In this document: one piece after another, positions 1-7,096 of the stretch | Layout: every line of letters begins with the position of its first letter | How positions within the stretch are numbered: the stretch's first letter is position 1 | Source: Proteobacteria bacterium HN_bin10 | Lineage (GTDB): Bacteria; Pseudomonadota; Alphaproteobacteria; Caulobacterales; Aquidulcibacteraceae | Assembly (NCBI GenBank): GCA_002083515.1 | Contig: LWDN01000099.1 | Location: 1 to 32,153 of the forward strand | Reading direction: 5' to 3' | DNA: 32,153 nt | The notes under the pieces: model-generated | Databases searched by the model: none | Told to the model about the DNA's origin: nothing | Seen by the model: only the letters and a program-made list of their open reading frames with translations | Program-made: the position numbers and the translations under genes

Positions 1-9
1 CACCCCCGG

Positions 10-36
10 CCCCTCTCCCGCTTCGCGGGCGAGGGG
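10..36. repeat. Palindromic GC-rich intergenic hairpin
   Basis: Bases 10-21 and 25-36 pair as a 12-bp stem with one mismatch around a TTC loop. The CCCCTC...GAGGGG ends are a common form of short intergenic palindrome in alphaproteobacteria. A related hairpin lies at 31683-31707. It may end transcription from a gene left of the window, but no T-tract follows. Confidence 0.5.
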
Positions 37-67
37 AGGCCACCCCCAAAATCCACCCCGACCCCGG

Positions 68-97
68 TTGACCCCGTGGGCCCGGCCGCTCTATATC
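68..97 (+). promoter_or_regulatory. Sigma-70-like promoter of rplU-rpmA
   Basis: TTGACC at 68-73 is followed, after 17 or 18 bases, by CTATAT (91-96) or TATATC (92-97). Both hexamers are close to consensus and would give a leader of about 50 nucleotides before the rplU start at 155. No other promoter-like pair is visible in the region. Confidence 0.55.
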
Positions 98-106
98 CCC
101 GCTCCC

Positions 107-144
107 CGCCCGGGCGAGCCTTCGTCCGGGCGCACGAATTTTTT
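107..144 (+). promoter_or_regulatory. Hairpin plus T-run in the rplU leader
   Basis: CGCCCGG at 107-113 pairs with CCGGGCG at 126-132 around a 12-base loop, and a run of six T follows at 139-144, ten bases before the rplU start codon. The six-base gap between stem and T-run is long for an intrinsic terminator. A protein-binding leader or a weak attenuator is possible, but this is inference. Confidence 0.3.
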
Positions 145-154
145 GGCGGGTACG

Positions 155-451
155 ATGTTCGCGGTCATCAAAACGGGCGGAAAGCAATACCGGGTCGCCA
201 AGGGCGATACGGTCACGGTCGAGAAGCTCGCCGGCAAGCCGGGCGACAAGATCGCCTTCGAGGCCCTGATGTCGAGCGACGGCAAGGCCGTGAAGGTCGG
301 CAAGGACGCCGGCAAGGTCAGCGGCGAACTGGTCGAAACCGCCAAGGGTGAAAAGGTGACGGTGTTCAAGAAGCGCCGCCGCAACACGTATCGCCGCAAG
401 GCCGGCCATCGTCAGAGCGAAACGACGGTCAAGATCACGGCCATCGGCTAG
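155..451 (+). CDS. rplU: 50S ribosomal protein bL21
   Basis: This 98-residue protein of the large ribosomal subunit starts MFAVIKTGGKQYRV, the signature N-terminus of bL21, and ends with the usual basic KKRRRNTYRRKAGHRQ stretch that contacts 23S rRNA. The length matches the family (about 100 residues). The frame is open back to base 68, but the extra 29 residues are not bL21-like and lie over the predicted promoter and leader, so the ATG at 155 is used. rpmA follows after 18 bases, forming the classic rplU-rpmA operon. Near-certain from sequence. Confidence 0.97.
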   Translation: MFAVIKTGGKQYRVAKGDTVTVEKLAGKPGDKIAFEALMSSDGKAVKVGKDAGKVSGELVETAKGEKVTVFKKRRRNTYRRKAGHRQSETTVKITAIG

Positions 452-469
452 GGAATAGAGGCACGACAC

Positions 470-739
470 ATGGCTCACAAGAAAGCAGGCGGCAGCTCCC
501 GCAACGGACGCGACAGCCCGGGCCAGCGCCTCGGCGTCAAGCGCTTTGGCGGCCAGGCCGTCAATGGCGGCGAGATTCTCGTGCGCCAGCGCGGCACCAA
601 ATTCCATCCGGGCGTGAACGTCGGCGTCGGCCGCGATCACACGCTCTTTGCCCTTTGTCAGGGGCAAGTGCAGTTCGCGACCAAGCGCGATGGCCGCACG
701 TATGTATCCATCGCGCCGATTGCAGTCGCGGCGGAATAG
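470..739 (+). CDS. rpmA: 50S ribosomal protein bL27
   Basis: This 89-residue large-subunit protein has the hallmark N-terminus MAHKKAGGSSRNGRDS, which reaches toward the peptidyl transferase centre, and the conserved GGEILVRQRGTKFHPG and GRDHTLFA segments. No N-terminal cleavage extension (the Firmicutes form) is present. It is the second gene of the rplU operon, which appears to end at the hairpins at 759-833. In many alphaproteobacteria a GNAT gene and then obgE follow; here the GNAT is present but obgE is not. Confidence 0.97.
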   Translation: MAHKKAGGSSRNGRDSPGQRLGVKRFGGQAVNGGEILVRQRGTKFHPGVNVGVGRDHTLFALCQGQVQFATKRDGRTYVSIAPIAVAAE

Positions 740-758
740 GCGAGAGCGGAAGAGTTTC

Positions 759-785
759 CCGGATCGCCTCTCAAGGGCGATCCGG
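759..785 (+). other. Perfect hairpin in the rpmA 3' region
   Basis: CCGGATCGCC (759-768) and GGCGATCCGG (776-785) form a perfect 10-bp stem with a 7-base loop. No T-tract follows. It lies 15 bases upstream of the stronger terminator hairpin, so it could protect the 3' end of the rplU-rpmA mRNA. Confidence 0.5.
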
Positions 786-800
786 TTCCCGAAATAGCGT

Positions 801-833
801 GGGGCGCCCGGATCAAGGCGCCCCATTTTCTTT
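801..833 (+). terminator. Intrinsic terminator of rplU-rpmA
   Basis: GGGGCGCC (801-808) pairs with GGCGCCCC (817-824) around an 8-base loop, followed at once by ATTTTCTTT. This is a good rho-independent terminator and separates the ribosomal operon from the GNAT gene at 867. Confidence 0.8.
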
Positions 834-866
834 GCCCCACGCAGAACACGAGCAGGAGCTCGGCCT

Positions 867-1403
867 ATGCGTGACGTGATCGAGATCGGAACCAAGAGAC
901 TGAAGCTGCGGCGCCTGCGCATCTCGGATGCGCAGCGCATGGCGACGTTTCTCGACGATCCGGGCGTCGGGCGGAATCTGGCGATGACGCCGCTCCCCTA
1001 TCTGCCGTCGGCAGCCGAAGGCTGGATCATGATCACGCAAGCGCGCGCGCCGCTCGGGCGCGACTTCGTCTTTGGCGTCGATCTGCCCGGCGAGGGGCTG
1101 ATCGGCTGCATCGGCGCGCATCGGCGCGACGGCGAGAGCTTCGAGGTCGGCTATTGGTTCGGCCGCCCCTATTGGGGGCAGGGTTTCGCCACCGAAGCGG
1201 CGCGCGCCTTCGTCGCCGAAGCCGGCAAGCTCGGCGCGCTGGAGGCCGGCCACTTCGCCGACAATCCGGCGTCGGGTCGGGTGCTGAGCAAGGCCGGCTT
1301 TGCCTATACCGGCGAGACCAAGCCGATGTTCTCGCTCGGCCGCGGCGAAAGCGTCGCCTGCAAGCGCATGCGCTACGCGCAGCGCGTGCAGGCTGCGGCG
1401 TGA
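867..1403 (+). CDS. GNAT acetyltransferase, RimJ/RimL type
   Basis: The 178-residue protein has the RimJ/RimL-type layout: an N-terminal strand with TKRLKLRRLRISDA, a VGYWFGRPYWGQGFATEAA segment (the last part is the acetyl-CoA pyrophosphate loop), then the NPASGRVLSKAGF helix typical of the subfamily. It should transfer acetyl from acetyl-CoA to an amine; the substrate cannot be read from sequence. The ATG at 867 has AGGAG at 854-858. A GNAT gene in this place after rpmA is a recurring alphaproteobacterial arrangement, as I recall it. The terminator at 801-833 suggests separate expression. Confidence 0.88.
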   Translation: MRDVIEIGTKRLKLRRLRISDAQRMATFLDDPGVGRNLAMTPLPYLPSAAEGWIMITQARAPLGRDFVFGVDLPGEGLIGCIGAHRRDGESFEVGYWFGRPYWGQGFATEAARAFVAEAGKLGALEAGHFADNPASGRVLSKAGFAYTGETKPMFSLGRGESVACKRMRYAQRVQAAA

Positions 1404-1418
1404 GGCTGTCGCGCAAGT

Positions 1419-1553
1419 CCTCGCCCTTGATGGGCGAGGTGGCGCGAAGCGCCGGAGTGGGTGATGGCGTGGGCCTTGCAGGAGAAATTTGCGCCGCCAC
1501 CCACTCCGTCATCGCGCTTGCGCGCGCTGACACCTCGCCCATCGAGGGCGAGG
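1419..1553. repeat. Nested inverted-repeat intergenic element
   Basis: The element is bounded by two similar hairpins, CCTCGCCC-N5-GGGCGAGG at 1419-1439 and 1533-1553. The inner parts (GGAGTGGGTG near 1454-1463 and CACCCACTCC near 1498-1507) are also inverted relative to each other, so the whole 135 bases can fold into one long stem. The architecture is like a short non-autonomous palindromic element. The right-hand hairpin touches the ribosome binding site of the next gene. Confidence 0.7.
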
Positions 1554-1569
1554 AGGGTAGAATGCGCTC

Positions 1570-2154
1570 GTGATCGATCGCGTGGAACCGCTGACGCCGG
1601 CAAACTGGCCGGCCTTCGAGCACCTGTTCGGCAAGAACGGCGCCTGCATGGGCTGCTGGTGCATGTACTGGCGCCTGCCGAACAAGGAATTTCAGGCCGC
1701 CCGCGGCGATGCGGCGAAGCGCAAGTTCAAGCAGCGCGTGAAGCGAGGGCCGCCGCCGGGCGTCGTCGCCTTGGCGGGCGAAGAGGCGATCGGCTGGCTG
1801 CAGATCGGCCCGCGCGCCGACGCGCCGCAATGGAATATGCCGCGACGCGTGTCCGCGCCGCTGAAGGAAGGCGACGCCGCGGACGAGCGCATCTGGGCGG
1901 CGACGTGTTTTTTCGTGAAGCCTGGTCATCGCCGCCAGGGCGTGAGCAGCGCGCTGCTGAAGGCTGGCGCGGCCTTTGCCAAAGAGCATGGCGCGCGCGT
2001 GCTCGAAGCCTGCCCAATGGACGTCCAAGGGCGTTCCGATCCGATTTCGCTCTATGTCGGGCGAATGAGCGTGTTCGAGCGCGCTGGCTTCAAGGAAGTG
2101 GCGCGCCGCAAGGACAACCGGCCGCTGATGCGGCTCATGCTGGCCAGGCGCTAA
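1570..2154 (+). CDS. GNAT acetyltransferase with Cys-rich N-terminus
   Basis: The 194-residue protein has a GNAT acetyl-CoA loop (VKPGHRRQGVSSALLKAG, about residues 116-133) and a late YVGRMSVFERAGF segment typical of the fold's end. Before it is GACMGCWCMYWR, about residues 25-36, which recurs in a little-studied GNAT subgroup; the three cysteines could bind metal or be redox-active (inference). The start is GTG at 1570, because the ATG at 1562 is out of frame and runs into a stop. AGGAGGG at 1551-1557 is the likely ribosome binding site, partly inside the inverted-repeat element. The stop overlaps the convergent gene's stop (CTAA at 2151-2154). Confidence 0.85.
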   Translation: MIDRVEPLTPANWPAFEHLFGKNGACMGCWCMYWRLPNKEFQAARGDAAKRKFKQRVKRGPPPGVVALAGEEAIGWLQIGPRADAPQWNMPRRVSAPLKEGDAADERIWAATCFFVKPGHRRQGVSSALLKAGAAFAKEHGARVLEACPMDVQGRSDPISLYVGRMSVFERAGFKEVARRKDNRPLMRLMLARR

Positions 2155-2633
2155 TTCACGCCAATCCGCCGCAAGAGATCCGTGACCGCGGCGGCGATCG
2201 CGTCGACATCGCCTGCCTGCACAACGAAGAACACGAGATAGCCGAGCACGAACAGGTACGGCATGGCGCGCTCGAGCGTGAACGCGCGCATGATCTTGGC
2301 GCCGCCCATGGCCTGATATTCTTCCGTGAGCGGGGCGTGGCCGAGGTCCTGTTCGTAGCGGGAGATGATCACGTACTTCGTCTTCAGCGCCTTGTTGTAA
2401 TAGGCGTTGCTGGTGCGCCAGACGATGCAGGTCAGCACCAGCGCCAGCGCGCACCAGGCGAAAAGCGCCGGATTGAGATCGCTCTGCTCGCGGGCGAGTA
2501 GGCCCAGGCCGCCGACGCCGGCGAGGTTGAGGGTGAGGAAAATGTTGGAAAGCTCGCGGCGAGCTCTGCGCGCCTCGCGGGCCTCCTCCACCAAGAGTTT
2601 GTAGACTTCGAGGCTGGTGTGCGCGTCAGACAT
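2151..2633 (-). CDS. Small two-helix membrane protein, RipA-like
   Basis: The 160-residue protein has a charged, probably helical N-terminus (SLEVYKLLVEEAREARRARR), then hydrophobic segments at about residues 33-46 (weak), 56-71 and 124-142, with a cytoplasmic-looking loop holding YYNKALKTKYVIISRYEQDLG between them. It resembles the small proteins that annotation pipelines call RipA family octameric membrane proteins; I base this on memory of the pattern. Function is unknown. The minus-strand ATG has GGGGGAG just upstream. It is divergent from asd (91 bases between) and its stop overlaps that of the upstream GNAT gene. Confidence 0.7.
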   Translation of the reverse strand: MSDAHTSLEVYKLLVEEAREARRARRELSNIFLTLNLAGVGGLGLLAREQSDLNPALFAWCALALVLTCIVWRTSNAYYNKALKTKYVIISRYEQDLGHAPLTEEYQAMGGAKIMRAFTLERAMPYLFVLGYLVFFVVQAGDVDAIAAAVTDLLRRIGVN

Positions 2634-2724
2634 GTGCTCCCCCGATGGCGATAGTTTAGCGCGCCCGCGCCGCCTTGGAAAAGACGCCGGATGCGCTTAG
2701 GACAGCCAAGAGGAGCGGATTGTC

Positions 2725-3756
2725 ATGGGATTGCGCGTAGCCGTCGTCGGCGCCACCGGGAACGTCGGCCGGGAAATGCTGGCCATTCTGGAAGAGCGCC
2801 TGTTTCCGGCCGACGAGGTGATTGCGCTCGCCTCCCGCCGGTCGATCGGCGTCGAGGTCAGCTATGGCGACAAGACGCTGAAGTGCAAAGACCTGGAGAA
2901 TTTCGATTTCTCCGGCGTTGATCTGGTGCTCATGAGCGCTGGCGGGGCGGTGTCGAAGGAATGGTCGCCGAAGATCGGCGCCACCGGCGCCGTGGTGATC
3001 GACAATTCGAGCGCCTGGCGCATGGATCAGCGCGTGCCGCTGATCGTGCCGGAAGTGAACCCCGACGCGGTCGCGGGCTATGACAAGCTCAACATCATCG
3101 CCAATCCGAATTGCTCGACCGCGCAATTGGTGGTGGCGCTGAAGCCGCTGCACGACCGGGCCAAGATCAAGCGCGTGGTGGTGGCGACCTATCAATCCGT
3201 CTCCGGCGCCGGCAAGGACGCCATGGACGAGCTCTGGAACCAGACCAAGAAGCTCTATGTCGGCGACGAGATCGTCTGCGAGGAGTTTCCGAAGCAGATC
3301 GCCTTCAACGTCATCCCCCATGGCGGCGACTTCATGGATGACGGCTACACCACCGAAGAGTGGAAGATCGAGGTCGAGACCAAGAAGATCCTCGATCCGA
3401 AGATCAAGCTCACCGCCACTTCGGTGCGGGTGCCCGTGTTCGTCGGCCATTCGGAAGCGGTGAACATCGAGTTCGAAAACGAGCTGAGCGCGAAGGAGGC
3501 GCGCGAAATCTTGCGCGAAGCGCCTGGGCTGATGGTGATCGACAAGCACGAGGACGGCGGTTATGCGACGCCGCTCGATTGCGTCGGCGAGTTCGCGACG
3601 TTCGTGTCGCGCATCCGCGAGGACAAGACGGTCGAGCACGGGCTTTCGCTGTGGGTGGTGAGCGACAATCTGCGCAAAGGCGCGGCATTGAACGCGGTGC
3701 AGATCGCCGAGCTGATGCTGAACAAGGGTTTGTTCAAGCGGCTAAGGGCGGCGTGA
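2725..3756 (+). CDS. asd: Aspartate-semialdehyde dehydrogenase
   Basis: This cytosolic enzyme reduces aspartyl phosphate with NADPH to aspartate semialdehyde, the branch point to lysine/diaminopimelate, threonine and methionine. The 343-residue protein shows the nucleotide loop VVGATGNVG (residues 7-15), catalytic Cys130 in NPNCST, and the substrate-binding and base residues Arg235 and His242 in RVPVFVGH, with the spacing of the E. coli enzyme. AAGAGGAG at 2708-2715 precedes the ATG. It appears to be a single-gene unit, with a palindrome and T-run at 3766-3837 after the stop. Confidence 0.96.
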   Translation: MGLRVAVVGATGNVGREMLAILEERLFPADEVIALASRRSIGVEVSYGDKTLKCKDLENFDFSGVDLVLMSAGGAVSKEWSPKIGATGAVVIDNSSAWRMDQRVPLIVPEVNPDAVAGYDKLNIIANPNCSTAQLVVALKPLHDRAKIKRVVVATYQSVSGAGKDAMDELWNQTKKLYVGDEIVCEEFPKQIAFNVIPHGGDFMDDGYTTEEWKIEVETKKILDPKIKLTATSVRVPVFVGHSEAVNIEFENELSAKEAREILREAPGLMVIDKHEDGGYATPLDCVGEFATFVSRIREDKTVEHGLSLWVVSDNLRKGAALNAVQIAELMLNKGLFKRLRAA

Positions 3757-3765
3757 TGCTAACAG

Positions 3766-3837
3766 GAGCGCGGGTCTTCAGACCCGCCTTCGCGTTCTCG
3801 TCGGACAACATGCGGGTCTGAAGACCCGCGCTCTTTT
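3766..3837 (+). terminator. 22-bp perfect inverted repeat, likely asd terminator
   Basis: Bases 3766-3787 are an exact reverse complement of 3812-3833, with 24 bases between, and TTTT follows at 3834-3837. Each arm contains its own palindrome (GCGGGTCT-TC-AGACCCGC), so the RNA can form one long stem or two small hairpins. It can act as a terminator after asd, but its structure also suggests a dispersed repeat unit. Confidence 0.65.
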
Positions 3838-3844
3838 GGTGCGG

Positions 3845-3874
3845 GTGACCGCGGCTGACATCCGCTGTTATAAA
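3845..3874 (+). promoter_or_regulatory. Weak promoter candidate for the GNAT-rarD run
   Basis: GTGACC at 3845-3850 and TATAAA at 3869-3874 are 18 bases apart, in a locally AT-rich patch of an otherwise GC-rich gap. The -10 is good and the -35 is poor. It would drive the genes from 3949 to 5991. Confidence 0.3.
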
Positions 3875-3948
3875 ATGTGTAGGGCGGTTCATCGCTGAAG
3901 CGTGGCGAAAGAACGAGCGCGCGCCTATCTACGCAGGCCAGGGGACGT

Positions 3949-4380
3949 ATGCCAGTCATCGCCATCGAACAGCCGTCGGAAACGGACATCGACACGATTC
4001 ACACGATGTTGCGCGAGACCTATTGGTCGCCCGGCATTCCGCGCGACGTGGTGGCGCGCGCATGCGCCAATTCGATGTGCGCGACTGCCCGCGACGATAG
4101 CGGCAAACTGATCGGCTTCGCCCGCGTCGTTACCGATAAGGCGACGTTTGCATGGTTGTGCGATGTCATTGTGGCGCCGGGCAAGCAGGGCCGCGGCGCC
4201 GGACGCGCTTTGGTCAAGACGCTGCAGGCGCATCCCGAACTGCAAGGCCTCCGCCGCTGGTTGCTCGCGACCAAAGATGCGCATGGCGTCTACGCGCCGC
4301 TCGGCTTTTCGCCGCTCAGCGCCCCGCAACGGATGATGGAGATCAAAAATCCATCGCCCTACGGAACCTCGTCATCATGA
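3949..4380 (+). CDS. GNAT family N-acetyltransferase
   Basis: The 143-residue single-domain GNAT has a clear acetyl-CoA loop, VIVAPGKQGRGAGRALV (about residues 74-90), followed by WLLATKDAHGVYAPLGF, the usual strand and helix that close the site. The pattern is close to small GNATs annotated only by domain; the substrate is unknown. AGGGGA precedes the ATG. It is the first gene of a translationally coupled run: its TGA overlaps the rarD ATG (ATGA at 4377-4380). Confidence 0.88.
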   Translation: MPVIAIEQPSETDIDTIHTMLRETYWSPGIPRDVVARACANSMCATARDDSGKLIGFARVVTDKATFAWLCDVIVAPGKQGRGAGRALVKTLQAHPELQGLRRWLLATKDAHGVYAPLGFSPLSAPQRMMEIKNPSPYGTSSS

Positions 4381-5294
4381 GCGGCGCTGCAATGCCGGTG
4401 CAGCCGAGCGACGCCGACCGCCGCAGCGGCTTCCTCTCGGCGATGTTCGCCTATCTGTTCTGGGGTTTCTTTCCGCTCTTTTTGAGCTTCTTGCGCTTTG
4501 CCGACGTGCGCGAGGTGTTGGGTCAGCGCATTCTCTGGAGCGCGCCCGCGGCGGTCGTCGCCATCCTGTTGATGAGCGGCTGGCGCGTCGGCCTGCGCGA
4601 GATCGGCGCCGCGCTGAGGCCGCGCATGTTGGCGACGCTGGCGCTTTCGGCCTGCTTCATCTTCGTGAACTGGGGGCTTTATGTCTGGCTGGTGCTGACC
4701 GAGCGTGTGATCGAGTCGGCGTTGGCGTATTTTCTGGCGCCGCTCGTCGCAGTCGCTGTCGGCGTTGTCTTCTTCAGAGAGCGCATCAGCCGCGCGCAGG
4801 TTGCGGCTCTGGCGTTCGCCGGCGTCGGCATTGTCGTGCAGGGCTTCGCGCTCGGCGCGCCGCCCTGGATGGCGCTCGCGCTCTGCGCAACCTGGTCGGC
4901 CTACGCCGTCATCCGCAAGCGCGCGCCGGTGCCGGCCGCGGTGGGATTGCTGATCGAAACGATCGCACTGATGCCATTGGCTTTGGCTCTGTTGTGGTGG
5001 GCGGCGCAGGCGGCGCCGCTGTCGTTCGGCGGCGACTGGGACCGCACGCTGCTGCTGGCGCTCTCCGGGCCGGCGACGGCGCTGCCGCTGGTGGCGTTTG
5101 CGTTCGGGGCCCGGCGGGTGAGCTTCGTCACCATCGGCCTGCTGCAATTCATCGCGCCGACCCTGCAATTCATGACCGGTTTGGCGTTCGGCGAACCGTT
5201 CACGCCGCTCAGAGCGGCGAGTTTCATGATGATTTGGCTGGGCTTGGCGCTGTTCGCGTGGGATGCTCTGCGCCGCGCCAAGACACATGAGTGA
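4377..5294 (+). CDS. rarD: RarD-type EamA transporter
   Basis: The 305-residue inner-membrane protein has about ten hydrophobic segments arranged as two EamA repeats. RarD hallmarks are visible: FAYLFWGFFPLFLSFL at the start, QRILWS, NWGLYVW in the first repeat, ESALAYFLAPLV after it, and LLQFIAPTLQF in the second. RarD proteins are named for chloramphenicol sensitivity, but the transported substrate is not established. The frame is open back to 4152, where it lies over the GNAT gene; the ATG at 4377 gives the family's N-terminus and the coupled ATGA junction. The end overlaps the phosphatase gene by 8 bases. Confidence 0.88.
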   Translation: MSGAAMPVQPSDADRRSGFLSAMFAYLFWGFFPLFLSFLRFADVREVLGQRILWSAPAAVVAILLMSGWRVGLREIGAALRPRMLATLALSACFIFVNWGLYVWLVLTERVIESALAYFLAPLVAVAVGVVFFRERISRAQVAALAFAGVGIVVQGFALGAPPWMALALCATWSAYAVIRKRAPVPAAVGLLIETIALMPLALALLWWAAQAAPLSFGGDWDRTLLLALSGPATALPLVAFAFGARRVSFVTIGLLQFIAPTLQFMTGLAFGEPFTPLRAASFMMIWLGLALFAWDALRRAKTHE

Positions 5295-5991
5295 CCTGAC
5301 CTATTACGCGATCGGCGATGTGCACGGCGAGATCGGCAAGCTCGACCGGCTGCTGGAGTACATTCGCGAAGATGCGCGCCGCTTGGCGGCGGCGCATCGC
5401 ATCGTGTTCCTGGGCGATCTCGTCGATCGCGGGCCGGACAGCCGCGCCGTCGTCGAGCGGGCAATGGCCGCGACCGCGAGCGGCGAAGCGCTGGCGATCA
5501 GGGGCAACCACGAAGAGCTGATGCTTCATGCCTTCGACAAGACGGAGTCGATCGGCGTCTATTTCTGGGCCGAGAACGGCGGCGACGAGACCATTCTCTC
5601 TTACGCGCGCGTGAACGGCTACAAGGATGATTTTCGCGACGCCATCGATCGCGCGCATCTCCATTGGCTGCGCGCCTTGCCGGTGACGATCCATGACCAG
5701 GCGCGCGGCCTGGTGTTCGTGCATGGCGGCATCGATCCGCAGAAGTTTCCTCATTGCTCGGACGAGGTGCGGATGTGGACGCGTTCGCCGAAATTCTTCG
5801 ATCCAGGCCGCTGGCCGAAGCGGCCGGAATTGGATGGTTTGGTGGTGGTGCACGGCCACACGCCGACGTCGAATTTCGAGCCGCACGTCAATCCGCGCCG
5901 CATCAATGTCGACACCGGCGCTTGCTTCGGCGGCCCGCTTACGGCTGCAGTGCTGGCGCCGGGCGAGAAGCCGCGCTTCTTGCGCGCATGA
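5287..5991 (+). CDS. PPP-family metallophosphatase
   Basis: The 234-residue protein carries all PPP phosphatase motifs: GDVHG (residues 10-14), GDLVDRGPDS, GNHEE, the later HGG, and HGHT, which bind two metals and the catalytic water. This matches small bacterial serine/threonine phosphatases and the ApaH-like group; protein phosphatase and dinucleoside-polyphosphatase activities cannot be told apart here. The ATG at 5287 gives MSDLTYYAIGDVHG; a start 24 bases earlier adds residues that do not look like the family. It overlaps rarD by 8 bases. Its last 53 bases are antisense to the end of the convergent GT87 gene. Confidence 0.88.
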   Translation: MSDLTYYAIGDVHGEIGKLDRLLEYIREDARRLAAAHRIVFLGDLVDRGPDSRAVVERAMAATASGEALAIRGNHEELMLHAFDKTESIGVYFWAENGGDETILSYARVNGYKDDFRDAIDRAHLHWLRALPVTIHDQARGLVFVHGGIDPQKFPHCSDEVRMWTRSPKFFDPGRWPKRPELDGLVVVHGHTPTSNFEPHVNPRRINVDTGACFGGPLTAAVLAPGEKPRFLRA

Positions 5992-7096
5992 ACGCGGCGG
6001 CGAGCACAAGCCACGCCGCCAGCGGGCAAAGCGGCAGCGCGATGAACTCGCCTATCGCTACGGTCAGCCCCGCGCCCCAAGCCGCGATTGCCGCCGCCAG
6101 CTCCAAGCGTGTGCGCGGGATGCCAAGCAGAGCCGCGCCGATCAGCAGCAAGACGAAGTCGTAGAAGAAGAGGTAGGGCGAGACCAGCAAAGTCGCCGCG
6201 CAGAGCGCAGCGCCGGCTATGGAACGATCGCCGCCGCGAAACAGGAAGCAGGCGATGGCGACAGCCGCGGCGGCGCTCAAGGCGTGCAGAGTCAGTGCCA
6301 TGACGTTGGATACGCCAAGCCCGAGGAGGTTGGCGTAGAGCGACGCATAAGCGGGCGTGGTGATGAGTTGCGCGCTGACCAAACGCTGCGAGTTCGCCAG
6401 GCTGTCGAACCAGCGGACATAAGCATCCGGCCCGAACACGATGCCGGCGAGCGTAACGAAGGCCGCCGTTGCGATTGCCGCAGACCAGAAAGCGCCCCAT
6501 CGGCCCGACAGCGCCAGAAACATTGGCCATAGAATCGCGAGGTGAGGCTTGATCGCCAGCAGCGCCACCAGCGCGCCGGCCGCGCGCGGGCGCTTGTCGA
6601 GCCAATGCAGTGCGAGACCGGCGACGCCGCCGATCAGCATGCCCGCCTGCACCGTGCCGACATGATAGAGGATGGCCGGCGCGGTCGCGGGAAACAGCAT
6701 CGCCCGCCCGTCTGGCAGGAAGCGGCGAATGACCGCGCCGAAGAACAATGCCGTGCCGACCAAAAACACGATCGCCGCCACCGGATACGGCAGCAGCGCC
6801 AAGAGGCTGACGATCAGCAGAAACGTCGGCGGCGAGTTCCACGGCGCGTAGAAGCGCACGTCCGGCGCGATCGCCTGCTGGTATTGCCAGAGCAGGGCGC
6901 GCTCGTGAACTTGCGCGACATGGCCGTCGAGCGCGGCGCGGCCGGCGCTCCAGAACGCCATGAAGTCGCCGAAGAACGGCTGGCCGCTCGGCAGCGTCAT
7001 GTTCTCGGCGCCGGTGATGCGCGACAGCATGTAGGTCAGCATGGCGATGGCGAAGAGCGCCGCCGCCCACTCGAAAACGATGCGCTTCACAGGCAT
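5939..7096 (-). CDS. GT87/DUF2029-type membrane glycosyltransferase
   Basis: The 385-residue protein is mostly hydrophobic with about nine or ten membrane segments. The FFGDFMAFWSAGRAALDG stretch (about residues 40-57), the following YAPWNSPPTFLL and the repeated small-residue helices are typical of GT87 (DUF2029), which transfer mannose-type sugars from polyprenyl-phosphate donors outside the membrane. Donor and acceptor are not predictable. The frame runs upstream to 7294, but that part is arginine-rich and antisense-like in composition and lies over the hydrolase gene; the ATG at 7094-7096 gives MPVKRIVFEW. It overlaps the upstream hydrolase gene by 10 bases, suggesting one transcript. Confidence 0.8.
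   Translation of the reverse strand: MPVKRIVFEWAAALFAIAMLTYMLSRITGAENMTLPSGQPFFGDFMAFWSAGRAALDGHVAQVHERALLWQYQQAIAPDVRFYAPWNSPPTFLLIVSLLALLPYPVAAIVFLVGTALFFGAVIRRFLPDGRAMLFPATAPAILYHVGTVQAGMLIGGVAGLALHWLDKRPRAAGALVALLAIKPHLAILWPMFLALSGRWGAFWSAAIATAAFVTLAGIVFGPDAYVRWFDSLANSQRLVSAQLITTPAYASLYANLLGLGVSNVMALTLHALSAAAAVAIACFLFRGGDRSIAGAALCAATLLVSPYLFFYDFVLLLIGAALLGIPRTRLELAAAIAAWGAGLTVAIGEFIALPLCPLAAWLVLAAAFMRARSAASRPAPALQP

Noticed and set aside
1033..2454. Minus-strand ORF of 473 codons
   Set aside because: It is antisense to two clear GNAT genes and also crosses the repeat element and the small membrane-protein gene.
2656..3639. Minus-strand ORF of 327 codons
   Set aside because: It is antisense to asd, which has full catalytic motifs.
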